From Fidelibacterota bacterium (GTDB lineage Bacteria > Fidelibacterota > Marinisomatia > Marinisomatales > TCS55), in the NCBI GenBank assembly GCA_004124385.1, contig SCKN01000002.1, forward strand, positions 295,958 through 359,957: DNA of 64,000 bases. Reading direction: 5' to 3'. Both the position numbers and the translations under genes were made by a program. The notes under the pieces are model-generated. The model ran no database searches, was not told the DNA's origin, and saw only the letters and a list, made by a program, of their open reading frames with translations. Numbering within the stretch: the first letter of the stretch is position 1; every line of letters starts with the position of its first letter. This document shows positions 17,756 to 25,972 of this stretch, piece after piece.

Positions 17756-18490
17756 CTATTTTCTCAACAACGCCTTGGAAAATCGTCTTTCGGGGATATC
17801 TCTGTCGAACTCAATTTCGTCTATAATCCATTCGGTCCCTTTACTGTTACGTTTCAGTTCATCTTTAAAAATAAATCGCGAAGGAAACCAACGGCCTTGT
17901 ATTTTTCTGATCCCATCCATTGTGGATGTTTTTAAGAGTTTTCCACTTTTGGCATAGAGCTCCTCTTTCATGGGGAGTAAATATTCCTTATCGATCCAGG
18001 CCCGTCGTTTTGGATAGGACAACCCTTTCACTTTTGCTTCAAGAAGCATGATCCAATGATCCCGTCCATCGATCTCGATTGATCCCTCCAATGTGGCTTC
18101 GTATAGTTCAACAAGCGGGCGATCTTCCATCATATCATTATAGGACATGTCTGAACCCATAACGGACTGACGAAGCATGTGTCCGGAGATTTGGATCACC
18201 CGATCTGTTTGGGGAGAATAGGTCCAGAGTTTATTGCCCACTTTCAGCATTTTAGTGCCCGCTTCTCTGGGTGGTGAAAGATATTCCGTAAAAGCTAAAT
18301 CCGTCCCCACAACCCAATTTTTTGATTCAATGGTTCGGCTCGCCCGCCGTCCGTGAACCACCATTTTGCTGGTAAGTACTCGGCTTTTTGCATTCAAATT
18401 ATTATCCATGGCTTGAATAATTTCTTCAACGGTCATTTCATTTTGCCCAAAGACAAATGAAAATAATAATAGCAATATAATGTGTCTCAT
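17756..18490 (-). CDS. LolA-like outer-membrane lipoprotein-sorting protein
   Basis: The 244-residue exported protein (signal LLLLFSFVFGQ) has the LolA-like fold that NCBI calls outer membrane lipoprotein-sorting protein: VEEIIQAMDNNLNAKSRVLT near the N-terminus, then PPREAGTKMLKVGNKLWTYS, VMGSDMSYNDMME, and DEIEFDRDIPERRFSKALL at the end. These proteins bind lipid or lipoprotein in a half-barrel. It is the last gene of a cluster that upstream encodes a barrel, an ABC ATPase and two FtsX-type permeases, an arrangement recalling LolCDE with a dedicated periplasmic carrier. It is not the housekeeping LolA; the cargo is unknown. Confidence 0.85.
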   Translation of the reverse strand: MRHIILLLLFSFVFGQNEMTVEEIIQAMDNNLNAKSRVLTSKMVVHGRRASRTIESKNWVVGTDLAFTEYLSPPREAGTKMLKVGNKLWTYSPQTDRVIQISGHMLRQSVMGSDMSYNDMMEDRPLVELYEATLEGSIEIDGRDHWIMLLEAKVKGLSYPKRRAWIDKEYLLPMKEELYAKSGKLLKTSTMDGIRKIQGRWFPSRFIFKDELKRNSKGTEWIIDEIEFDRDIPERRFSKALLRK

Positions 18491-18510
18491 ATTTTATTCC
18501 TTTTTATCTG

Positions 18511-18570
18511 CCAAAGGAGAACACAGAGAAAATCATTAATTAAATTTTTAAAACTCTGTGTGCTCTGTGG
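18511..18570. repeat. intergenic inverted repeat of the CCACAGAG-ACACAGAG type
   Basis: An imperfect inverted repeat of 17-18 bases (left arm at 18511-18528, right arm CTCTGTGTGCTCTGTGG at 18554-18570) encloses an AT-rich 25-base centre. It sits in the 87-base gap between the LolA-like gene and the permease. The arm sequence recurs singly at 43705-43721 with one mismatch. It could act as a transcript-stabilising or processing hairpin, or be a REP/MITE-like element. Confidence 0.6.
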
Positions 18571-18577
18571 CTAGCGA

Positions 18578-19861
18578 TCACGTTTCTAATTCCTTAAAAA
18601 GCTGTGCCATTTCCCGTTTGTAAATCGCTCGTCCCGCCAACATGGTTCCAAAAACCGTTGCCAAAACGCCTGGAATAATGCCTATATAATATAAGTCCGG
18701 TGTTACTTGCGTATAGAATACGGTTGACATAATCATTGTCGTAGTATTCAAATTTTCAAAGGCTGCAGAATAATCAATACCTACTTCCTGCACATAGTAG
18801 GTTAAGGGTAAGCCGATGAGCGTTCCAATGATGGTTCCAATCGTTCCAATAATCACAGATTCCAAAATTAGCGACCGATACACTTGTCCTTTTGTTTCGC
18901 CCATGGCAAGACGAATTCCCATTTCACCGTATCGCCGCAGTCCGCTCATGATACCCATATTCCACAAAACAATCATGGCGATGAGAAGAAAAATTCCGAG
19001 GATTATAAAAACGGACCAATCCACCAAGTCTATCATAGTGCCCATTTGATTCGCATCTCGAAGTGCGATCATACTTGAACGGAAAATATCAGTTGTATCC
19101 AAATGGGTGGCATTGAATTGATTTCGCATCATGACAGACGCATCATCGTCATAATATAAATCATGTTTAAAACCGAGAATTTCTGATGCTGCGTCCTCCA
19201 TATCCAACGCTACGCGTGCACCTTCAATATCCACCAGCATCATCTGTTTATCTAATGGTCCCATGCCAAGATTGAATGTGCCCACCACCGTAAAATTAAA
19301 TGTGGCAAATGCATTATTCATGGTGGTGCCGATATAGGTCACCCGATCCCCCAGTGATAACCCAAGTTTTTCGGCTAATTTCGCGCCCACCAAAGCATCA
19401 TTAGGGTTTTGAATCATTTGTCCTGAAACGATCCGTTTTTCCAATTCCCACAATTCAAATTGCCGAGATTCCGATGATAAAAAATCAATACCGTAAACCA
19501 TGACGGGACCTTGCGATTTTGTTTCGCCGTGTTCATCTGGAAGGTCCAATAATCCTGCAAATGATATTTTGGGTGACCAAAAATAGTCTGGATATACCAC
19601 GTGCAATATTTCGACTATTTCATCCACATTCATAAGTGCGAGATCGTTGGGGAGCAGTTGACTCTCTTCCTGATAGGCGTGGGTCATAATTTTTACATGT
19701 CCCGATGAAATCACAGCCGTATCCCGAAACATACCATTCATGGTTCCCACAAGAAATCCCCGGTTAAAAATCACAAGTGCCACAATGAGAGACACCACTA
19801 TAATTGGGAATAAACTTCGGGATCGATCTCGAAGAATGCCTTTTAGAACGAATTTTAACAT
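18578..19861 (-). CDS. FtsX-like ABC transporter permease (second subunit)
   Basis: The 427-residue MacB/FtsX-fold permease has TM1 near residues 15-35 (FPIIVVSLIVALVIFNRGFL). A large periplasmic MacB-PCD-like domain follows (about 45-275), then three C-terminal membrane segments (VDWSVFIILGIFLLIAMIVL, VIIGTIGTIIGTLIGLPLTY, PGVLATVFGTMLAGRAIY). It resembles LolC/LolE. Its ATG overlaps the stop of the sister permease by one base (19861), so the two are translationally linked and likely form a heterodimer powered by the ATPase at 21037. Direction of transport (lipoprotein release, or export of another lipid) is inferred from family only. Confidence 0.88.
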   Translation of the reverse strand: MLKFVLKGILRDRSRSLFPIIVVSLIVALVIFNRGFLVGTMNGMFRDTAVISSGHVKIMTHAYQEESQLLPNDLALMNVDEIVEILHVVYPDYFWSPKISFAGLLDLPDEHGETKSQGPVMVYGIDFLSSESRQFELWELEKRIVSGQMIQNPNDALVGAKLAEKLGLSLGDRVTYIGTTMNNAFATFNFTVVGTFNLGMGPLDKQMMLVDIEGARVALDMEDAASEILGFKHDLYYDDDASVMMRNQFNATHLDTTDIFRSSMIALRDANQMGTMIDLVDWSVFIILGIFLLIAMIVLWNMGIMSGLRRYGEMGIRLAMGETKGQVYRSLILESVIIGTIGTIIGTLIGLPLTYYVQEVGIDYSAAFENLNTTTMIMSTVFYTQVTPDLYYIGIIPGVLATVFGTMLAGRAIYKREMAQLFKELET

Positions 19862-21033
19862 TAGACGACTTTCCCCCGAAGCGCATCTGTGGGTTTCATT
19901 TTTGCAATCCGTCGTGATGGCAAATAACTCAAAACTAAAACAACAAATGAAATAAATAATGTTGTGGAGACAAAAAGCCCCATGGTGTAAACCGGGATGA
20001 GTCTCTTCGCCATAATGAGCCCCATTTCTGTATAATCAATGGGCAAGGGAATCCCATACATGGAAAAATAAATGAATACGGGTCCGCCCAAAACCAAAGT
20101 CATGATCAAAGCAAAAAATGCATTCATTCCTCCTTCCAAAGTGAATAACCCTACGACACGGGATCGCGTCATGCCTATGGCCATAAGCGTACCGATTTCT
20201 TTCCGTCGTCGGAAAATGGAGAGTATTTGTGAATTGAAAATTCCCATACCCGCCAATGCCAAAAGGATGGCATACATGATCCTTGCATTGGGTTCGTCGG
20301 CCGCAATCATGGCTTCCATATCTCGCATCAAATAATCCACATCACGATAAATCCAATTTCCCTTTTCTTGAACTGTGGAAATGTTTTTTGCAAATGTGAT
20401 ATAAGTAGCTTCATTTTTCATATCCAACATGGTTTGTGCGCGTTCAAGGGGAATCCAAATGGTGCCCATGTCCACCTTAAAATTTTCCGTTTCCATGATA
20501 TAAACGATCAAGCCTTCATCCGCATCATACGTGCGATTTGCATCTAACCAGCGAATGGCAAAGCTATCGCCCACTTTTAATTTTGTGTAATTTGCCATAC
20601 TGTTTCCCATGAGCACCGGGATCAAACCGTCGGTCTCTTTCAAGAGCGATCTGGTAGGCAGATTGATGATGGATTGTTCCGGTTCAATCCCTTTCATCGT
20701 GACGGGCATCATGCGTCCGCTGGGATAAATGGACGCCTGACTCACCAAGATGGAAAATGCCTTTTCATTTTTGATTAAATCCCTGATTTCTTCCGGTGGA
20801 ATTCCATGAGAATCTTCGTAAGAAAACGGATCCAATGGATCATATTGGGGATGCCAATAAGCACCGCCGGCCACTTCAGTGTCAATGGTGACTTGCTTGG
20901 CGTGGGACCGCATGCCGTCATACATCCCAGATATGAAAATAATCATAAAAAATGAAACGGCTGTTACGAATACATTCAGCCAGGTCCGCATCCCGGCTCC
21001 GATCAAGTTTTTAATAGCGAGATTAAAAAGCAT
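19861..21033 (-). CDS. FtsX-like ABC transporter permease (first subunit)
   Basis: This 390-residue MacB/FtsX-fold permease starts with AIKNLIGAGMRTWLNVFVTA and TM1 (VSFFMIIFISGMYDGM). A periplasmic domain follows, and then three C-terminal membrane spans including the family pattern FRRRKEIGTLMAIGMTRSRV, the cytoplasmic coupling helix. It is similar in layout to the permease at 18578 but clearly diverged. Three bases separate it from the ATPase gene upstream. Together with the ATPase, the LolA-like protein and the barrel it may form a trans-envelope lipid or lipoprotein export route. Confidence 0.88.
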   Translation of the reverse strand: MLFNLAIKNLIGAGMRTWLNVFVTAVSFFMIIFISGMYDGMRSHAKQVTIDTEVAGGAYWHPQYDPLDPFSYEDSHGIPPEEIRDLIKNEKAFSILVSQASIYPSGRMMPVTMKGIEPEQSIINLPTRSLLKETDGLIPVLMGNSMANYTKLKVGDSFAIRWLDANRTYDADEGLIVYIMETENFKVDMGTIWIPLERAQTMLDMKNEATYITFAKNISTVQEKGNWIYRDVDYLMRDMEAMIAADEPNARIMYAILLALAGMGIFNSQILSIFRRRKEIGTLMAIGMTRSRVVGLFTLEGGMNAFFALIMTLVLGGPVFIYFSMYGIPLPIDYTEMGLIMAKRLIPVYTMGLFVSTTLFISFVVLVLSYLPSRRIAKMKPTDALRGKVV

Positions 21034-21036
21034 AGA

Positions 21037-21753
21037 CTAATTTTTACCGGATTTTGGATTATCAAAATGCTCATCTTTTACAATCTGTCCATCTTCCAGA
21101 TGAATTATGCGCCGCAGATAGGCCATGATTTTTTCATCATGAGTTGCGAAAATGAATGATGTGTCCAATTCTTTATTAAGCCTAACCATAATATTCATTA
21201 TATGATGAGAATTTTCAGCATCTAAATTGGCTGTCGGTTCGTCTGCTAAAATCAATGTTGGTTTATGGACAATGGCTCGGGCGATAGCTGTTCGCTGACA
21301 TTCACCGCCGCTCAACTGTGCAGGACGAGAATCAATTTTGTCGGAAAGCCCAACCCAGTCAACGGCCTGTGTTACGAGTCGGTTCCGTTCCTGTGTTTCA
21401 ACTTTATTCAAAATCAGAGGCAATTCCACATTTTCAAATACGGTATAAACAGGAAGCAAATTGTAACTCTGAAAAATGAATCCCATTTTCGTTTTTCTTA
21501 AATTAGCCCGTTCGTTGTGTGATGAAGAACCGAGTTCCATTCCAAGCACATTTACATTGCCTTTAGTGGGAGAATCAAGACCGCCAATAATATTTAAAAG
21601 GGTTGTTTTCCCGGAACCGGATGGACCCACCAAGCCCATGAATTCTGCATTTTCCAAGTTGAGATTGATGTCGCTCAATGCAGTGAAATAATCACCGCCA
21701 ACTGGAAATTGTTTAAGAAGATTTGTGATGTTTACAACTGAATTATTTGACAT
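21037..21753 (-). CDS. LolD/MacB-type ABC transporter ATP-binding protein
   Basis: All ABC ATPase motifs are present: Walker A GPSGSGKT, Q-loop in FIFQSYNLLPVYTVFENVEL, signature LSGGECQR, Walker B LILADEPTANLD and the switch His in FIFATHDEK. LSGGE followed by Cys is slightly unusual (most have LSGGQ/E then Q), but not disabling. I use the ATG at 21753 because AAGGA lies just upstream; an ATG at 21774 would add seven residues. It energises the two FtsX-type permeases directly downstream. Confidence 0.93.
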   Translation of the reverse strand: MSNNSVVNITNLLKQFPVGGDYFTALSDINLNLENAEFMGLVGPSGSGKTTLLNIIGGLDSPTKGNVNVLGMELGSSSHNERANLRKTKMGFIFQSYNLLPVYTVFENVELPLILNKVETQERNRLVTQAVDWVGLSDKIDSRPAQLSGGECQRTAIARAIVHKPTLILADEPTANLDAENSHHIMNIMVRLNKELDTSFIFATHDEKIMAYLRRIIHLEDGQIVKDEHFDNPKSGKN

Positions 21754-21777
21754 ATTTTTCCTTTTTATTTCCACGAA

Positions 21778-21835
21778 GGCACAAAGGCTCGAAGAAAAAA
21801 ACTATTATAACTTTGTGTCTTCGAGTCTTTGTGCC
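21778..21835. repeat. intergenic inverted repeat (GGCACAAAGxCTCGAAG arms)
   Basis: Two 17-base arms, GGCACAAAGGCTCGAAG (21778-21794) and its near-perfect complement (21819-21835), match in 16 of 17 positions and enclose a 24-base AT-rich centre. It fills the gap between the barrel gene and the ATPase gene of the same operon. It looks like an intercistronic hairpin, related in style to the element at 18511, and may be a mobile REP-like unit or set mRNA processing. Confidence 0.6.
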
Positions 21836-21845
21836 AATTTCCCTT

Positions 21846-22922
21846 TTAATGATTGTAAATGAACATAAATTGTATTCCCGTTCCGAACCCTGCAACTGTT
21901 TTAGGTAAGTTTTTTTCTGGAATACTGTATTCCGTTCGATTGGGGCTTTGTGACAAAACCAAATTTAAACTGTATTTGTCATAGATCGCACTCCAACGAA
22001 AATAATTATACGTTCTATCTTCTTTCCAGTCAATTTGAGAAATGAACATGAGGGAATGAACCATTCCAAAAGGCAGCATTGCCATAAAAGCAGTGAGTGT
22101 CTGATCTTCAGATTCAGCATTTTTGATAAACATGTATTCGGTCATGATTAAGAGTCCGTTAGAAATGGGTAAAGTATAATCAGCACCGATGGTAATCATT
22201 GTGATATCTGAATGTCTCGAAGTGATAAGTGCGCTTTCCATCCAAGATCCAATAAAACCATCATGTCGAATATCTAATGCAAACCGTTGATGTGGATCGG
22301 AAATCATAAGTCCCGATTGTCCAAGTTGTTGGGGCATTTTGGATGGATCCGAATGGAATGTAAATCCGAATTCACCGAAAGAAGATGAAAGTTCTGCCCG
22401 TCCGCTAAATGAAATCGTATCCTGATTAGAGTTAATCAACCACGACCAAATAGATAATGAATTGGATGGAAACCATTTGATGCGAAATGCGTCCACACCA
22501 TCCGTTTGACCCGTTGGATCTTTGAGATCGATGGTATCAAACCAGGAGAGAGTCCGTAAAATTTGAGAAGGCCCAAATACAATTTTCTGTAAGCCGAGGC
22601 GGGCTTCCAATTTTTCTGATGAATACCGTATCCAAAGACGGTGATTCTTTTCATTATTTGAAAATAGCGAATCTCCGGAATAGGACCGGTCGAATCGGTA
22701 TGCCCATTCAAAATCAATAAAAGATAAATCAGATAAATTCCGAGACAGGGAAAGTGTTGGAATGTATCCCAAAGATGATTCATATGCAGATTGCCCGGCG
22801 GGAACATCGCTTCCTGTAAGCCCGCTTGCCCAAAATTGACCCTTGAATAAGGTCGGTTGCCCAAATGCAGTTTCGAACAGCATTATCCATAATAATGTGA
22901 AAAAAGAAAAAAGTATTTTCAT
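21846..22922 (-). CDS. outer-membrane beta-barrel protein of the FtsX/LolA-like cluster
   Basis: I read 358 residues from the ATG at 22922 (signal KILFSFFTLLWIMLFETAFG); an ATG six codons upstream is possible. The body alternates amphipathic strands with aromatic girdles, for example LSFIDFEWAYRFDRSYSGD, KNHRLWIRYSSEKLEARLGL and WFPSNSLSIWSWL, consistent with a porin-like or DUF1302-like barrel. It is the first gene of the cluster that runs on to the ATPase, permeases and LolA-like protein, so it is a good candidate for the outer-membrane component. I do not recognise a named family with certainty. Confidence 0.7.
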   Translation of the reverse strand: MKILFSFFTLLWIMLFETAFGQPTLFKGQFWASGLTGSDVPAGQSAYESSLGYIPTLSLSRNLSDLSFIDFEWAYRFDRSYSGDSLFSNNEKNHRLWIRYSSEKLEARLGLQKIVFGPSQILRTLSWFDTIDLKDPTGQTDGVDAFRIKWFPSNSLSIWSWLINSNQDTISFSGRAELSSSFGEFGFTFHSDPSKMPQQLGQSGLMISDPHQRFALDIRHDGFIGSWMESALITSRHSDITMITIGADYTLPISNGLLIMTEYMFIKNAESEDQTLTAFMAMLPFGMVHSLMFISQIDWKEDRTYNYFRWSAIYDKYSLNLVLSQSPNRTEYSIPEKNLPKTVAGFGTGIQFMFIYNH

Positions 22923-23058
22923 TATATTTGTATTATACAAATATAATTCAAGCTATTTCTAATATACATGAAAAACATGTTTTATAGCATTGTTGAGGCG
23001 GAAACTATCTGCACAACCTTATAGTCGAAACAAAAAATAAATGTCCATTATTTAATGA

Positions 23059-23832
23059 TCATTCTTTTGCCCATTGCAAATCAAGCAGAGGCAATATATG
23101 CAGTCGGGTTATATTTTCGGATGGATAACCGTCGGGATACTGGCCATAAACCATTTTATAACCCATTGATATATGAAAACGTGAAGATTTTTCCCAAGTA
23201 ACCATACCTTTATGTTCAAGAGCAAACGAACCTTTCATTCCCGGTATTAGAAACAAATCACTATCGACCAAATATGTCCATTTTTTGTTTAAGCGCCCAT
23301 TAACATCAGACCCAAAACGCAACAACCAACTATTATAATACACAGCCAACCTATGATAAATCAACGGCAGATCAATGGTGGATTCCATGGCTAAATCCCC
23401 TCCGCCAAACGCTAATGCAATACCTGCTTTTATAGTAAAAATTTTGCCCTGATCCAGATCTTTACTTGCAAGTACCATATTCCACAAAGATACCATATTC
23501 GGTATTTCAAATTCTGGCGAAATCATTCCACCAATCCCAGGCTTTGCAACCATTTTTAATAAAGGTGTTGGGTAATACAATGCATGAGTCGTGGAAATTG
23601 TCCATCCTGATCGCTGTCCCCAACCCTGTTTAATTGTCACCCCGGGCATGAGTAAAGCTGTTAGTTTATAAAATGAAATTTCTCTGTTTTCAGACTGTCC
23701 CCAGCGCACCGGTTGAAACAATCCGTATTCCCAGCGGCCTTGGGGCAGAGTATGTGCTGTTCCTGGTAGCCATTCTCCCTGTGGGAATATTTGGCTTATT
23801 AAAAAAATGATGATGAGAATATTTTTCATCAT
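23059..23832 (-). CDS. predicted outer-membrane protein, unknown function
   Basis: The 257-residue protein has a signal peptide (IIIFLISQIFPQG) and strand-rich sequence with many Trp and Tyr (YGLFQPVRWG, LAVYYNSWLLRFGSDVNGR, RFHISMGYKMVYGQYPDG), as in small outer-membrane barrels. It overlaps the EEP-family lipoprotein gene upstream by 4 bases (ATGA), so the two are probably co-translated. I do not recognise the family. Confidence 0.65.
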   Translation of the reverse strand: MMKNILIIIFLISQIFPQGEWLPGTAHTLPQGRWEYGLFQPVRWGQSENREISFYKLTALLMPGVTIKQGWGQRSGWTISTTHALYYPTPLLKMVAKPGIGGMISPEFEIPNMVSLWNMVLASKDLDQGKIFTIKAGIALAFGGGDLAMESTIDLPLIYHRLAVYYNSWLLRFGSDVNGRLNKKWTYLVDSDLFLIPGMKGSFALEHKGMVTWEKSSRFHISMGYKMVYGQYPDGYPSENITRLHILPLLDLQWAKE

Positions 23833-24914
23833 TCAAGTATAATCGTACATCCGACCGGCGCATGGTCAGATAGTTCTATGGCTCCCTGGAAAGTGATCCC
23901 ACTACCGGATGCAACATTTATATTTGTAAAAATGTAATCTAGTTTGCGATCCCAAAATCTGTCTTCAGATGTGCTGTGTGTATTATGATCTACCCCAAAA
24001 GCGTCTGTTAAAGAAATTGCAGTATTATACGTATCATAGAGCGGCTGTAATAAAGTTGGTTCATTTGGGAAATTCTCAAAATAACTTCCCTCTAAGTGGG
24101 GCCCACCATCAGTATGAAACACGTCATCTGCACAGGCGTCCTCATCACAGAAATCTGTTTCTGCTCCGGGAGGTACGGAGTTCAAATCTCCCCCGGCGAC
24201 AAATACGTCTCCATTAATAACCATTTCATCTAGGACCTTCTTAAATTTGTCAACATGTTTTTGCTTTGTGTCGTCGGTAGCAAACGCAGTGGCGTGAACC
24301 GTTACCGCATAAAAATTATCTTGGCCGGGGATTGCTATTTTTGCTTTTAATACATTTCTACGCAGGTAAAACATTTGAGTCAGAGGGTCTTGGTCAGTGC
24401 GTAAAGGCAGTTTAATTCGTTCGGCAGATTCAATTTCATGTTTAGTCATTACCACGTTACCCGCATCTATTCTCCCAATACCATCGCTAGGAATGGTTTG
24501 CGCTTGCCACATGGATGCATAGGCAGCGTAATTCATATCTGTATGATCCAGCAGCCATTGCACCTGGTCAATATATTGCGTGCGCTTGGATTCTCGGTCC
24601 ACTTCCTGGAGTAAAATAATATCCGGATCAATTGCATCAATTTCTGCGGCAACAAGCTCCAAAGCATTCAATACTTCTTTTTCTGTCATAACGGTTCGGT
24701 CTCCGCAGGAATCGCCGAAAAAAGGCAGGCGGCCGATACCAAAACGAATATTCCAGGACAAAACTTTTAAAGCGTTTTCTGGATCTGGAATTGTTGTAAA
24801 TGTTTTTGCTTCGTATAAAACAGCCTTTTCCACGCCTTCAAATGTGGTAACCAGCGGCTCACAGCTGAATAGAACAATGAATAGAATATAAAAAAATGAT
24901 TTACACTGACGCAT
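23829..24914 (-). CDS. endonuclease/exonuclease/phosphatase-family lipoprotein
   Basis: The 361 residues begin with a lipoprotein signal (FFYILFIVLFSC). The EEP fold motifs follow in order: LKVLSWNIRFG (metal-binding Asn), DIILLQEVDRESKR (catalytic Glu), AVTVHATAF (His), FVAGGDLNSVPP (Asp-x-Asn), LDYIFTN and ELSDHAPVG (terminal Asp-His). The family covers DNases, sphingomyelinases and inositol-phosphate phosphatases; being a surface or periplasmic lipoprotein, it may act on extracellular DNA or phosphoesters. It contains several Cys pairs (FCDEDACADD) that could form disulfides. Confidence 0.88.
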   Translation of the reverse strand: MRQCKSFFYILFIVLFSCEPLVTTFEGVEKAVLYEAKTFTTIPDPENALKVLSWNIRFGIGRLPFFGDSCGDRTVMTEKEVLNALELVAAEIDAIDPDIILLQEVDRESKRTQYIDQVQWLLDHTDMNYAAYASMWQAQTIPSDGIGRIDAGNVVMTKHEIESAERIKLPLRTDQDPLTQMFYLRRNVLKAKIAIPGQDNFYAVTVHATAFATDDTKQKHVDKFKKVLDEMVINGDVFVAGGDLNSVPPGAETDFCDEDACADDVFHTDGGPHLEGSYFENFPNEPTLLQPLYDTYNTAISLTDAFGVDHNTHSTSEDRFWDRKLDYIFTNINVASGSGITFQGAIELSDHAPVGCTIILE

Positions 24915-24926
24915 GTATAGAACTTA

Positions 24927-25898
24927 TTACTGATTCATAACATGCCGCAAAATGTCTTTATCATCTGGAAATAATTTGGATTTTACAAGCCGCGGCACTA
25001 AAATTTTTAATTTTGGATCTCGTGCAAAGACATCCTTAAAAATCGGCAACGCTTCATCAAGGCGGTTTGCTCCTACTAATGTGACTGCCGTCCAGAAAGG
25101 TAATTCCGGGTTTTCTGGATAATATTCAGTCGCTTGATCATATTCTTTTAGAGCTAATTCCGTTTGCCCTGTTTCCATATAATGATCGCCTTTATTGGCA
25201 TGATTATATGCTTTGTGTATTCTGATCAATCGTTTTAATTCCTTTATCGGTGTTGGGTGGTCTTCGATACGCAAATCTATAACGACATCTTTATAGGAAA
25301 TCCCTGTTGGCTTTCCACTTACGATTAACATGGCAGCCGATTGTTTGCCCCGCAAATCACCCCCTTCGTTTTGAGCTGCTTCTAAAGCGGCTAACATACG
25401 GTCGGCTAATTCTCCGGATGTACTTTCAAATGCGTTTGCCATAGCCTCCGGAACAGTGCTCTTTTCCATCAGATTCGCCTGAACAGTATAATTTTTTCCC
25501 ACAATATGCCCTGCAAAATCAATACAGTTTTTTCCGGTGTGGACCGCAATATTACCAATGGCATCCACCATGCCCACTTGGCGAACCGCTTTACCTTCGT
25601 CCTGATCCAATAATATAGTAAGTGCTTCTTCGGCTGTCTTTCCTTCACGCATTAGCTGTAAACCTTCCGGTCCATACGCAACCTTGATAAATGACTGTGT
25701 TGCCACTGCACCCACTCCTGCTTGCGCCCAAGGAACAAGCGCACCTACAGAAAACCAATGACTTTGTACAGCCACGCCGAGTTCACCAGTCGTTTCATCC
25801 AAGGCAACAATGGAATATGTGTTGACCGGGCGAATTCCTTGGGCTGGAATCATATTTACCAAAACGAATAAAATAGTTGTTAAAATATGTTTGCGCAT
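24927..25898 (-). CDS. secreted DUF1028 (Ntn-hydrolase-like) protein with TPR tail
   Basis: The 323-residue protein has a signal peptide (ILTTILFVLVNMIPAQG). A DUF1028 domain follows (about 25-225: TYSIVALDETTGELGVAVQS, VPWAQAGVGAVATQSF, GPEGLQLMREGKTAEEAL, GKNYTVQANLM, LRGKQSAAMLIV). The tail has one or two TPR-like helices (HYMETGQTELALKEYDQATE). DUF1028 is a member of the Ntn-hydrolase superfamily with poorly defined substrates. It lies 12 bases upstream of the EEP lipoprotein and is divergent from the AlkB-type gene, with 74 bases between them for both promoters. Confidence 0.88.
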   Translation of the reverse strand: MRKHILTTILFVLVNMIPAQGIRPVNTYSIVALDETTGELGVAVQSHWFSVGALVPWAQAGVGAVATQSFIKVAYGPEGLQLMREGKTAEEALTILLDQDEGKAVRQVGMVDAIGNIAVHTGKNCIDFAGHIVGKNYTVQANLMEKSTVPEAMANAFESTSGELADRMLAALEAAQNEGGDLRGKQSAAMLIVSGKPTGISYKDVVIDLRIEDHPTPIKELKRLIRIHKAYNHANKGDHYMETGQTELALKEYDQATEYYPENPELPFWTAVTLVGANRLDEALPIFKDVFARDPKLKILVPRLVKSKLFPDDKDILRHVMNQ

Positions 25899-25972
25899 TC
25901 TTTCTCCTTAATTATAACTAAAAGAGATTAAGTCAAATTGACCTTTGTAGCAATTCATGCTTACATTCCAAA

